This document shows, piece after piece, positions 1 to 8,200 of a DNA stretch of 64,000 nucleotides. The notes under the pieces are model-generated. The model did not search any database. It saw nothing but the letters and a program-made list of their open reading frames with translations, and had not been told where the DNA came from. The stretch comes from Maribellus maritimus (lineage in GTDB: Bacteria; Bacteroidota; Bacteroidia; Bacteroidales; Prolixibacteraceae): contig NZ_JAIKLE010000001.1 in the NCBI RefSeq assembly GCF_022267315.1, positions 310,001-374,000 of the forward strand, in the 5' to 3' direction. The stretch's first letter is position 1. Each line of letters starts with the position of its first letter. A program made the position numbers and the translations under genes.

Positions 1-833
1 GTTCTGACAAATACGCAGTTCTCTCCGACATTCTCGGAGACGAAGATCATCTGGGCGATATGGACTTTAAAGTAACGGGAACAGTCGACGGAATTACAGC
101 CACACAGATGGATATTAAAGTTGATGGGCTATCATACGAAGTTTTGGCGCAGGCCTTGCAGCAGGCAAAAGAAGGCCGTTTGCATATTTTAGGGAAAATG
201 CTGGAAGTAATTCCGGAACCCCGCGCCGAATACAAACCAAATGTTCCGCGTATCGAAACCATTCAGATACCAAAAGATATGATTGGTGCAGTTATCGGAC
301 CGGGAGGTAAAATTATCCAGGCCATTCAGGAGGAAACCGAAACCGTAATTGTTATTGAAGAAAAAGAAGACGTTGGCTATGTTGAAATTTCGGGTGCAGG
401 GCTGGAGCCAATTGAAGCAGCAAAAGCAAGAATTAAGGCGATAACAGCAATCCCCGAAGTTGGAGAGGTTTATACCGGAAAAGTAAAATCAGTAGTTTCT
501 TTTGGAGCATTTATCGAAATACTTCCCGGAAAAGAAGCACTGTTGCACGTTTCAGAAATGGACTGGAACAGGGTTGAGTCGGCAGAAAAATTCACTAAAG
601 AAGGTGAAATGATGGAAGTTAAACTTATTGGTGTTGATGAAAAAACCGGCAAGTTAAAACTATCAAGAAAAGCCCTTCTTCCAAAACCGGAAGGATATGT
701 TGAGCGTCCTCCAAGAGGAGATCGTCCACCCCGCAGGGACAACCGGAACGACGACCGCAGAGGAGGCGACCGAAGGAACGATCGCCGTGGCGGCGACCGA
801 AGGGACTTTCGCCCGCGTCGCGATAATGACTAA
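1..833 (+). CDS. pnp: Polyribonucleotide nucleotidyltransferase (PNPase), C-terminal part
   Basis: Phosphorolytic 3'-5' exoribonuclease of mRNA turnover. The reading frame is open from base 3, so the start lies before the window. The first residues ([19 protein letters not shown]) are the conserved end of the second RNase PH domain. A KH domain follows ([17 protein letters not shown], GxxG loop visible), then an S1 domain ([19 protein letters not shown] ... [10 protein letters not shown]). The last 45 or so residues are an arginine/glycine/aspartate-rich tail with repeated DRRGGDRR units, a low-complexity extension probably adding RNA affinity. A terminator follows 20 bases after the stop. 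Identification is secure; the tail function is inference. Confidence 0.97.
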   Translation, partial: SDKYAVLSDILGDEDHLGDMDFKVTGTVDGITATQMDIKVDGLSYEVLAQALQQAKEGRLHILGKMLEVIPEPRAEYKPNVPRIETIQIPKDMIGAVIGPGGKIIQAIQEETETVIVIEEKEDVGYVEISGAGLEPIEAAKARIKAITAIPEVGEVYTGKVKSVVSFGAFIEILPGKEALLHVSEMDWNRVESAEKFTKEGEMMEVKLIGVDEKTGKLKLSRKALLPKPEGYVERPPRGDRPPRRDNRNDDRRGGDRRNDRRGGDRRDFRPRRDND

Positions 834-852
834 AGTAAGCGAAAATAATATA

Positions 853-882
853 AACGCTCTGTCAACCGGCAGGGCGTTTTTT
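853..882 (+). terminator. Rho-independent terminator of pnp
   Basis: Arms AACGCTCTG (853-861) and CAGGGCGTT (870-878, running into the T tract) form a stem with one G-U pair and an 8-base loop. The T run is 877-882. It sits 20 bases past the pnp stop. Confidence 0.85.
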
Positions 883-1093
883 ATGCCCATTGTATTTGTT
901 ATGTAATAATTACAACATCCGAATATGTGACTAAAACCAATTCTGAAAAACTGCAAACATGATTCCCTTCCGAAGAAATTAATTGTGAAAGAACAACATA
1001 ACAAAAACCGCTCAAAACAGAGTCTTTTTGTCTTCTCTCCTGACTATATTTCCATATTTCCAAAAAATTAAACACTGGTACCGGCATTATTTT

Positions 1094-1101
1094 TACCTTT
1101 G
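1094..1101 (+). promoter_or_regulatory. Bacteroidota -7 element (TACCTTTG)
   Basis: Exact match to TAnnTTTG, 25 bases before the ATG at 1126. It overlaps an in-frame TTG at 1099, which makes that upstream codon an unlikely start. Confidence 0.6.
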
Positions 1102-1125
1102 AAACTGGTTTTAAAATCTACATTA

Positions 1126-1608
1126 ATGGAAAGCTGGGCAACAAAAACAATTGCTGAGATTGACAAAAATCTTGAAGGAATCAGGGACAAGGAAATCCGT
1201 TTTTACAGGGTTGAAGAACTCAAACGAAACATAAAAAGAGTGGGAGAATTCTCCTCAAGTTGCCCTTATTGCCAAAAAGAAAAGCTGAACATTACCGAGG
1301 TTACAAAAAAAATAAATGAAGCGATACAAGTACCCGGAAAAAGCCGGCGCGAATACGACAGGTTGATTAGTCGTCTTTCAAGCCACATGCATAAACAACA
1401 TGGTTTTATTACACCTTATTATTACACCTACCTGTTTTCTTTTTTTGGAATGGTTGCAGGCCTCCTGATAGGTTATATTTTGCAAAAATTTATACCAGCC
1501 CAAAACTGGGAAATGCTTATACTTGGTTTTGTACTGGGTCTACTTCCAGGGTATTTTGTTGGTTTTTTTAAAGACAAAAAAATCCGTTCAAACAAAAAAC
1601 TGATGTAA
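1126..1608 (+). CDS. Small membrane protein with a CPYC zinc-finger-like motif
   Basis: No named family recognised. The 160-residue protein has a charged soluble N-terminal half with CPYC at residues 46-49 and histidines at 87, 89 and 92 (HMHKQH), a spacing that could bind a metal ion. Two hydrophobic segments follow (about 99-121 and 129-147), the second glycine-rich, then a basic tail. The layout suggests a cytosolic zinc-binding domain on a two-helix membrane hairpin. The ATG at 1126 was preferred over the in-frame TTG at 1099 because a TAnnTTTG promoter covers the TTG. It stands alone between pnp and the nucleoside kinase. Function unknown. Confidence 0.75.
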   Translation: MESWATKTIAEIDKNLEGIRDKEIRFYRVEELKRNIKRVGEFSSSCPYCQKEKLNITEVTKKINEAIQVPGKSRREYDRLISRLSSHMHKQHGFITPYYYTYLFSFFGMVAGLLIGYILQKFIPAQNWEMLILGFVLGLLPGYFVGFFKDKKIRSNKKLM

Positions 1609-1671
1609 TTTTAAACATCAAATATTCTTTTCAAAATAGATAAAAGATCACTTTCAGGAATATTCTGGCAA

Positions 1672-2301
1672 ATGCAATTTTTAGTTATTGAAGGAAATAT
1701 AGGAGCAGGAAAAACAACGCTGGCAAAAATGCTGGCAGAAGAATCAAATGCCAAGCTTATTTTGGAACAGTTTGCCGATAATCCGTTTTTACCAAAATTT
1801 TACAAAAATCAGGAAAGATATTCCTTCCCGCTTGAACTTTCGTTTTTAGCCGACCGCTACAACCAAATAAAAAAAGAAGTCCTCAACCTCGATCTTTTCC
1901 ATTCGATGCTGATTTCTGATTACTATTTCTCAAAAACTTCAATATTTGCCCAAAACACACTAAAAGACGACGAATACAGGTTATTTCGGCAGATTTACGA
2001 CATCGTATCAGAATCGATGCCCAAACCCGATTTGTATGTTTACATTCACACCAATGTTCAGAATCTGTTAAAAAACATTGAAATCAGAGGTCGAGATTAT
2101 GAAAAATATATCCAACCCGATTATCTTGAAAAAATAAAACAGGGATATTTCAACTTTTTTAAACAAGTTCATAACTTCCCCGTTTTAATCATCGATACAA
2201 ATAATTTGGATTTTGTAAAAAATCACGAACATTATATTCAGTTGAAAGAGGCAATTTTCAATAACAAGTATAAAAAAGGGCTAAACCGATTAATATTGTG
2301 A
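1672..2301 (+). CDS. Deoxynucleoside kinase (dNK/dCK/dGK family)
   Basis: Phosphorylates deoxynucleosides for nucleotide salvage in the cytosol. The 209-residue length is normal for bacterial members. A P-loop GNIGAGKTTLAK lies at residues 8-19. The region corresponding to the ERS/DRS motif reads SDYYFSKTSIFA, a form I associate with Bacteroidota members. A lid motif RGRDYEKY follows near residue 142. Substrate preference (dA, dG or dC) cannot be read from sequence. ATG at 1672 is the only good start. A possible terminator overlaps the last codons. Confidence 0.9.
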   Translation: MQFLVIEGNIGAGKTTLAKMLAEESNAKLILEQFADNPFLPKFYKNQERYSFPLELSFLADRYNQIKKEVLNLDLFHSMLISDYYFSKTSIFAQNTLKDDEYRLFRQIYDIVSESMPKPDLYVYIHTNVQNLLKNIEIRGRDYEKYIQPDYLEKIKQGYFNFFKQVHNFPVLIIDTNNLDFVKNHEHYIQLKEAIFNNKYKKGLNRLIL

Positions 2302-2326
2302 TAAAAACTCGTTTAGCGGCTTTTTT
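2280..2326 (+). terminator. Possible terminator of the nucleoside kinase gene
   Basis: GCTAAAC (2280-2286) pairs with GTTTAGC (2311-2317) across a long 24-base loop, then GGC and six T. The upstream arm lies inside the coding region, and the long loop makes this a weak call. Confidence 0.4.
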
Positions 2327-2342
2327 ATAAAAAAAAGCTTGT

Positions 2343-2350
2343 TATTTTTG
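2343..2350 (+). promoter_or_regulatory. Bacteroidota -7 element (TATTTTTG)
   Basis: Exact TAnnTTTG match 44 bases before the ATG at 2395 of the TPR lipoprotein gene. Confidence 0.6.
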
Positions 2351-2394
2351 TGTGCTAATTGGAACAAATTTTAAAATTTTAAATATTGTCTGTT

Positions 2395-4149
2395 ATGAAA
2401 GAACTCAACTTTAAACCTTTTATGCTTGTAGCAGTGGCAGCAGTGCTACTTTCGGGATGTGCAGGGTTGCAAAAAATGAAAAAAAATGCTGATCAGATTC
2501 AATTTAAGGTAACCCCGGAAATTCTCGAAGCCCACGCCGGTGATGTGGATGTTGCTATCGATGGTCGATTCCCAGCAAAATATTTTAATAAAAAGGCCAC
2601 TTTGGTTGCTACTCCGGTTCTGAAATATGACGGAGGCGAAACCAAGTATGAACCAGTTACTGTGCAGGGAGAAAAAGTGGAAGCGAATAACAAAGTTATC
2701 AGTTATACAACTGGTGGAAGTTTTAGCTACAAAGATGCCGTTGAATATGTCGACGACATGAACAAATCTGAACTCTATGTTTACATGACTGCTTCAAAAG
2801 GAGCTAAAACATTGGATTTTGAACCAATCAAAATTGCTGATGGTGTGATTGCTACCAGCGAATTGGTTATGAATTATCCAAAACCGATTTTGGGTGTACA
2901 ACGTGAAGAAAATACTTCGGGCAAATATGATCCAAATATTGATGCTTTCCAAAGAATTGTTCCAGACGAAATGGTTGCTGATATTCACTATCTCATCAAC
3001 CGTTCAAATCTTCGCAGAGAAGAAACAGAAGGCAGCGACGTGAAAGCGCTGGAAGATTATACCAAAAAAGCAAATGAAGAAGAACGTATCGACCTTAAAG
3101 GTGTTGAGGTTTCAGCTTACGCTTCTCCTGATGGTGAAATTGATTTCAATACGGATTTAGCTGCTGACAGAAAAAATACTTCTTCTGCGTTCCTTGCAAA
3201 AAAACTAAAAGAAGCTGGAGTTGATATTGAATTAAAAACCAAATATACTCCGGAAGACTGGGATGGTTTTAAAGAGTTGATGGAAAAATCAAATATTCAG
3301 GATAAAGAATTGATTTTGCGCGTACTTTCCATGTACAATGATCCTGAGGTTCGCGAACGTGAAATCAGAAATCTTTCTGAAGCATTTACTGACGTAGCTG
3401 ACGAAATTTTACCACAATTGCGTAGAGCAAAACTGGCTACCAGCGTTGATTTGATTGGAAAAACAGATGAAGAACTGATGGCTGCGGCTAAATCAAATCC
3501 TTCTTCTTTAAATCCAGCAGAATTATTGTACGCAGCAACTTTATTTGAAGATTTGAACGAACAACTTTCAATATATAATTCATTTATTAAAGTTTATCCG
3601 AACGACTGGAGAGGACCAAACAACGCAGGTTATGTTTTGGTAAAACAAATGAAATACGAAGATGCAAAACCAATGTTTGAAAAAGCAGAACGTTTGAAAA
3701 ACAATGAACCGGTTGTTAAAAATAACCTTGGCGCAATTGCTCTTTATGAAGAAAAAGTTGATGAAGCTGAAACATTGTTTGGAGCTGCTTCAGGCGCAGG
3801 CGACGAAGTAAATTACAACCAGGGAATTGTTAGCGTTAAAAATGCAAATTACGATCAGGCTGTAAGATATTTCAGCAAATATGAAGACGTTAACACTGCA
3901 TTGGCAAAAATATTAGCCGGTGATAACAATGGTGCTTTGAAAGATTTGGAAGCTTTTGATAATCCAAACTGTTTTATGAAAGAATACCTGAAAGCAGTTA
4001 TCGGAGCACGCACTGCAAAAGAAAACCTGCTTCTCGAAAGCCTTCAAAAAGCGGTTGAAATCAATCCTGACCTGAAAGACAAAGCAAAAAACGATATCGA
4101 ATTTGCAAAATATTTCGATAATCCAAAATTCCAAGCAATTGTAGGATAA
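2395..4149 (+). CDS. TPR-containing outer-membrane lipoprotein
   Basis: A 584-residue lipoprotein: the signal peptide ends in a lipobox LLSGC with the acylated cysteine at residue 22. The middle contains a stretch resembling an OmpA-like fold (VSAYASPDGEIDFN, then an arginine-containing helix), a pattern of peptidoglycan-associated proteins; this is a weak resemblance. The C-terminal third has TPR-like helical pairs (NNAGYVLVKQMKYEDAKPMF and NNLGAIALYEEKVDEAETLF). The ATG at 2395 replaces an in-frame TTG at 2386 because it gives a proper lipoprotein signal. Probably a cell-envelope scaffolding protein; role unknown. Monocistronic: own promoter and strong terminator. Confidence 0.8.
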   Translation: MKELNFKPFMLVAVAAVLLSGCAGLQKMKKNADQIQFKVTPEILEAHAGDVDVAIDGRFPAKYFNKKATLVATPVLKYDGGETKYEPVTVQGEKVEANNKVISYTTGGSFSYKDAVEYVDDMNKSELYVYMTASKGAKTLDFEPIKIADGVIATSELVMNYPKPILGVQREENTSGKYDPNIDAFQRIVPDEMVADIHYLINRSNLRREETEGSDVKALEDYTKKANEEERIDLKGVEVSAYASPDGEIDFNTDLAADRKNTSSAFLAKKLKEAGVDIELKTKYTPEDWDGFKELMEKSNIQDKELILRVLSMYNDPEVREREIRNLSEAFTDVADEILPQLRRAKLATSVDLIGKTDEELMAAAKSNPSSLNPAELLYAATLFEDLNEQLSIYNSFIKVYPNDWRGPNNAGYVLVKQMKYEDAKPMFEKAERLKNNEPVVKNNLGAIALYEEKVDEAETLFGAASGAGDEVNYNQGIVSVKNANYDQAVRYFSKYEDVNTALAKILAGDNNGALKDLEAFDNPNCFMKEYLKAVIGARTAKENLLLESLQKAVEINPDLKDKAKNDIEFAKYFDNPKFQAIVG

Positions 4150-4172
4150 CAATAAATAAACATCATATTATG

Positions 4173-4201
4173 AAGGGCAATCTGAAAAGGATTGCCCTTT
4201 T
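4173..4201 (+). terminator. Strong rho-independent terminator
   Basis: Perfect 10-bp arms AAGGGCAATC (4173-4182) and GATTGCCCTT (4190-4199) with a 7-base loop, followed by T residues. Ends the TPR lipoprotein transcript. Confidence 0.92.
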
Positions 4202-4272
4202 CTATTTTAAAAACACCCCTGCTCCCCAATTTTATCAGCAACCTTTTCCCGCTAAATTACATCTAAAAAAGT

Positions 4273-6702
4273 ATGAATGCCATACTCCGGATTTTGGCCC
4301 TTTGTACCTCTCTTGCAATGCTGCTTCCCTTGCAGGCTTTTGCTCAATATTCGTATTGGGGACGAACCAGTGATTTGGCAACAGAAAGGCCTATTGCTGA
4401 TGTTTCCATATTTCATAAACGCCTGACGATTGAAATTACTTCTGACAACAACGGTGCCTTTGCCTGGGATTTTAATAATCCGGAAAAAGAATCAAAATTT
4501 CAAATTGTATTTAACATGTTTTTTTCACCACCCGAAGAAAATGTACTGTTACAACTGTTTACTGTTGATGGAAAGCGAATCCTACAAACCGGAAAATTGG
4601 GCCAGGGTGGAACTTATCTTTTGCCATATCTGAAAACGGGAATTTATATTCTACAGGTGGTTTCTGAACACCAGACAGAAACGTTAAAACTTTATTCAAA
4701 CGGCACCGAAATTATACTCCTTCAAAATCTATATACTCATAAAAATTCGCCAATCCGGGATACCGTTGTTTTTTCCAAAGAAGGTTATTATAGTGCCGAA
4801 ATCATTGTACCCTCCACCGACACAATCATACACGCAAAATTACTTGCAAAATCAGAAAATGATGTAAACTATTTAAACGGGCTGCCCGACTATAATGCCT
4901 TTAATCTTTTGCAAAGCAGCCCTTTTATCACCAACCAGGGAGACGTACAATCAGTAAAATTTATATACAGTGAAAAGGAAAACCTTATTTATTATATGAA
5001 CAGCAAACGTTATGAGATTCATTATTTTTTTGCTGAACAATTCCTGGGATATAAAAAAGGACACTACCATTTTAATATGACGCAATACTCCAACTCCGGT
5101 CAAAGATATCTTTATCCGGGTGAGATTAACTATTACAAATCATTAAATAAATATGTCATCCGGTTTTATGCCGGCGACGAAATGAATTGTAATAAAATAC
5201 AGGAGATTTTCGAAAAAATACATTCCTCCACGTATCTGGCCGGAAAACTTTTTTTATACCCAAACAACTCAAAGTGGGAAGAATGCAGCAGTATCCCCAT
5301 TATTACATCCGACGAATTATTTGAAGGACAAAATTATCAGGCACTGAACCTTGCTGAAGGTTATGGCTATTTACGAAAGGTTAAGCTGAATGAACTCAAT
5401 GAAACCTACCTGGGCAAACATGATATTATTATTCTGAGCGGTATTCCAAACGATGTTTCTGTAGTTTCGGGAATAATCACGACCGAATTTCAAACGCCGC
5501 TCAGCCATATTAATATCTTAAGCCACAACCGTGGTACTCCCAATATGGCTTTGCGCGATGGCTGGACAAATCCAAAACTCGATTCGCTGGCCGGGCAGTT
5601 AATTTACCTGAATGTGCTTGCCGATTCATTTGTTGTAAGAAAAGCAAACCTGGAAGAAGCCACTTCATTCTGGCAGCAAAACGAACCACAGGCAACAACA
5701 GTACTGGCAAAAGACGAAAAAACATCAGGCCTTGTTAATCTGACAGAAGTTAACCACTCCGCTGTAAATTTAATTGGTGGCAAGGCAGCTAATTTTGCCG
5801 AACTTCTGAAATTGAGCAATCCAAAGATTCCCACTCCGGAAAATCCTTTTGCCATTCCGTTTTATTACTATTCGCAGCATATAAAAAATAATCAGTTACA
5901 AACATTTATCGAAGAACTTCTGGCTGATCAAACATTTAAAACCGACCAGGAATACCGAAAAACAAAACTCGAAGAATTAAGAAACAAAATTATTGATGCA
6001 CCAATAGACCCTGCCTTAGTCAATATGGTAAGTGAAAAAATCGAAAATTTTAAGGATTTTGATGCCTACCGTTTCCGCTCCTCAACCAATGCCGAAGATC
6101 TGGAATTTTTCTCTGGTGCAGGCTTGTACGATTCCTATTCCGCAAAAAAAGATCACGATACCAAAACCATTGAAAATGCCATTAAAAAAGTTTGGGCCAG
6201 CTTATGGAATTTCAGGGCTTTTGAAGAACGCGAGTACTATAAAATCGATCACCTCTCAACAGCAATGGGAATATTAATACACCGCTCCTTTCCCGACGAA
6301 GATGCTAACGGCGTGCTTATTACCAAAAACCTTTACAATATAAATCCGGGGTTTATTGTGAACGCCCAGTTTAAAGAATACAGTATCGTTTTTCCCGAGC
6401 CCGGAGTTTTGCACGACCAGGTCATCTTATATACCTACTCTCTCAGCGAGTCAGACAATTTCACCATTGAATATCTTTCACATTCCAATATTGAAGAGTT
6501 TAAAGGCCAAAATGTGTTAACAGATTCCGAACTATACCAGCTTGGAAGATACTGTATGCATATCAAAAAACACTATTTCTATGAAGTACCACACTCGTGC
6601 AATTGCCTTTTTGATAAATTTGGATTGGATATTGAATTTAAAATCGATTCTCCAAACGGGAAAAGAAAGTTATACATTAAACAGGTTCGTTTATACCAGT
6701 AA
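4273..6702 (+). CDS. Exported PEP-synthase-like protein: phosphohistidine plus ATP-grasp domains
   Basis: An 809-residue protein with a signal peptide (cleavage near AFAQ, residue 24). After a carboxypeptidase-regulatory-like start, residues about 91-150 resemble a type IX secretion sorting domain (GTYLLPYLKTGIYILQV), oddly placed near the N terminus. Residues about 380-450 match the swivelling phosphohistidine domain of PEP-utilising enzymes (PLSHINILSHNRGTPN, candidate His412). From about residue 490 comes a PPDK N-terminal ATP-grasp domain (IGGKAANFAELL, then RFRSSTNAEDLEFFSGAG). The PEP/pyruvate TIM barrel is absent, so it cannot be a complete PEP synthase; rather a dikinase-like phosphotransferase or binding protein. 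Export of an ATP-grasp protein is strange. Stands alone; ATG at 4273 fits the signal peptide. Confidence 0.8.
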   Translation: MNAILRILALCTSLAMLLPLQAFAQYSYWGRTSDLATERPIADVSIFHKRLTIEITSDNNGAFAWDFNNPEKESKFQIVFNMFFSPPEENVLLQLFTVDGKRILQTGKLGQGGTYLLPYLKTGIYILQVVSEHQTETLKLYSNGTEIILLQNLYTHKNSPIRDTVVFSKEGYYSAEIIVPSTDTIIHAKLLAKSENDVNYLNGLPDYNAFNLLQSSPFITNQGDVQSVKFIYSEKENLIYYMNSKRYEIHYFFAEQFLGYKKGHYHFNMTQYSNSGQRYLYPGEINYYKSLNKYVIRFYAGDEMNCNKIQEIFEKIHSSTYLAGKLFLYPNNSKWEECSSIPIITSDELFEGQNYQALNLAEGYGYLRKVKLNELNETYLGKHDIIILSGIPNDVSVVSGIITTEFQTPLSHINILSHNRGTPNMALRDGWTNPKLDSLAGQLIYLNVLADSFVVRKANLEEATSFWQQNEPQATTVLAKDEKTSGLVNLTEVNHSAVNLIGGKAANFAELLKLSNPKIPTPENPFAIPFYYYSQHIKNNQLQTFIEELLADQTFKTDQEYRKTKLEELRNKIIDAPIDPALVNMVSEKIENFKDFDAYRFRSSTNAEDLEFFSGAGLYDSYSAKKDHDTKTIENAIKKVWASLWNFRAFEEREYYKIDHLSTAMGILIHRSFPDEDANGVLITKNLYNINPGFIVNAQFKEYSIVFPEPGVLHDQVILYTYSLSESDNFTIEYLSHSNIEEFKGQNVLTDSELYQLGRYCMHIKKHYFYEVPHSCNCLFDKFGLDIEFKIDSPNGKRKLYIKQVRLYQ

Positions 6703-6774
6703 ATATGTAAAAAATCCTTTTTTATCTTGGCGATAAACCCTATTTTCCGTTGCAAATAAATTTTTAGCACTATT

Positions 6775-8145
6775 ATGGAATACATCAACAATTATATTGA
6801 AGAAAACAAAGATCGTTTTTTGGAAGAGTTGTTTGGATTAATCCGGATCCCTTCTGTCAGTTCGATCAAAAGCCATAAACCCGACATGTACAAAGCAGCT
6901 GAGTACTGGAAGGAAACGCTGTTAAAATCAGGAGCTGATAAAGCGGAAGTTTTTGAAACTCCCGGAAATCCGGTTACCTATGGCGAAAAAATTATTGACA
7001 CCGCTTTACCCACGGTTTTGGTTTACGGACACATGGATGTAATGCCTGTTGACCCAATTGAAAAATGGAATTCCAATCCTTTTGAACCGGAAATTCGCGA
7101 CGGTAAAATATACGCACGTGGAGCCGATGATGATAAGGGACAAAGTATGATGCATGCCAAAGCATTTGAGCTGATGGTAAAAACCAATACACTCCCATGT
7201 AACATAAAATTTATGATTGAAGGCGAAGAAGAAGTTGGTTCGCCAAATCTGGGAAAATGGTGTGAAGAAAATAAAGAAATGCTTGCTGCCGATGTAATTT
7301 TGGTGTCGGATACAACAATGCTTGCTCCCGACACTCCGTCGATAACAACAGGCCTGAGGGGCCTGGCCTATTGGCAGGTGGAAGTTACCGGTCCGAACAG
7401 AGATTTACACTCTGGAATGTTTGGTGGTGCCGTTGCTAACCCAATCAATGTTCTTTGTTCAATGATTGATAAGATGGTAGATAAAAAAGGAAAAGTTACT
7501 ATCCCCGGTTTTTACGACGATGTTCTGGAAGTTTCCTCAGAAGAACGTGAACTGCTGGGACGTGCTCCTTTTGATGCAGAAAAATATAAAAAGGCAATTG
7601 ATGTAAAAGAGCTGGCCGGAGAGGAAGGATTTTCCACAACTGAACATACCGGAATTCGTCCTACTTTTGACGTTTGCGGGATTTGGGGCGGTTATACCGG
7701 TGAAGGCGCTAAAACTGTTTTGCCTTCAAAAGCATATGCAAAAATTTCGTCGCGTTTGGTACCCAATCAGAACCACCTGAAAATTGCTGAACTTTTTAAA
7801 AACCACTTTGAAAATATAGCACCAAAATCGGTAAAAGTAGAAGTTACATCACTTCACGGCGGACAGGGCTATGTTTGCCCCATTGATATTCCGGCCTACC
7901 AGGCAGCAGAAAAAGCTTATACCGATGTTTACGGTAAACGACCGGTGCCGGTTCGTTCGGGTGGAAGTATCCCAATTATTTCAACTTTTGAAGAGGTACT
8001 GGACATAAAATCGGTGCTGATGGGGTTTGGACTTGAGTCGGATGCTATTCACTCTCCCAACGAAAATTACCCTCTGGAACAATTTTTTACAGGCATCAAA
8101 ACCATTCCGCTGTTCTATAAATATTTTGCGGAAATGAACAAATAA
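6775..8145 (+). CDS. M20 family dipeptidase (CNDP2/PepV-like metallopeptidase)
   Basis: Zinc peptidase hydrolysing dipeptides or similar small peptides in the cytosol; no signal peptide. Metal and catalytic motifs are complete: YGHMDVMPVD (His86, Asp88), ARGADDDKG (bridging Asp near 119), GEEEVGS (Glu151 base and Glu152) and a C-terminal histidine in DAIHSPNEN. The dimerisation or lid domain, beginning near GLRGLAYWQVEV, is inserted between the catalytic halves. Length 456 is usual for the family. The exact peptide substrate is unknown. A hairpin terminator separates it from the convergent gene. Confidence 0.92.
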   Translation: MEYINNYIEENKDRFLEELFGLIRIPSVSSIKSHKPDMYKAAEYWKETLLKSGADKAEVFETPGNPVTYGEKIIDTALPTVLVYGHMDVMPVDPIEKWNSNPFEPEIRDGKIYARGADDDKGQSMMHAKAFELMVKTNTLPCNIKFMIEGEEEVGSPNLGKWCEENKEMLAADVILVSDTTMLAPDTPSITTGLRGLAYWQVEVTGPNRDLHSGMFGGAVANPINVLCSMIDKMVDKKGKVTIPGFYDDVLEVSSEERELLGRAPFDAEKYKKAIDVKELAGEEGFSTTEHTGIRPTFDVCGIWGGYTGEGAKTVLPSKAYAKISSRLVPNQNHLKIAELFKNHFENIAPKSVKVEVTSLHGGQGYVCPIDIPAYQAAEKAYTDVYGKRPVPVRSGGSIPIISTFEEVLDIKSVLMGFGLESDAIHSPNENYPLEQFFTGIKTIPLFYKYFAEMNK

Positions 8146-8166
8146 TACTAAATTGTAAAATATAAG

Positions 8167-8200
8167 AAGAACCGCCTTTTTTATGACGGTTCTTTTATTT
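8167..8200. terminator. Terminator between convergent genes
   Basis: AAGAACCG (8167-8174) pairs with CGGTTCTT (8187-8194), 12-base loop, then TTATTTTT on the plus strand. It serves the dipeptidase gene and may also slow transcripts arriving from the minus-strand gene ending at 8201. Confidence 0.75.

Noticed and set aside
1-1004. Minus-strand open frames opposite pnp and its downstream gap
   Set aside because: They run opposite a clear PNPase gene or consist of low-complexity sequence, with no promoter or recognisable product.
1099-1125. TTG start nine codons upstream for the CPYC membrane protein
   Set aside because: Covered by a TAnnTTTG promoter element, so the codon would lie before the transcription start.
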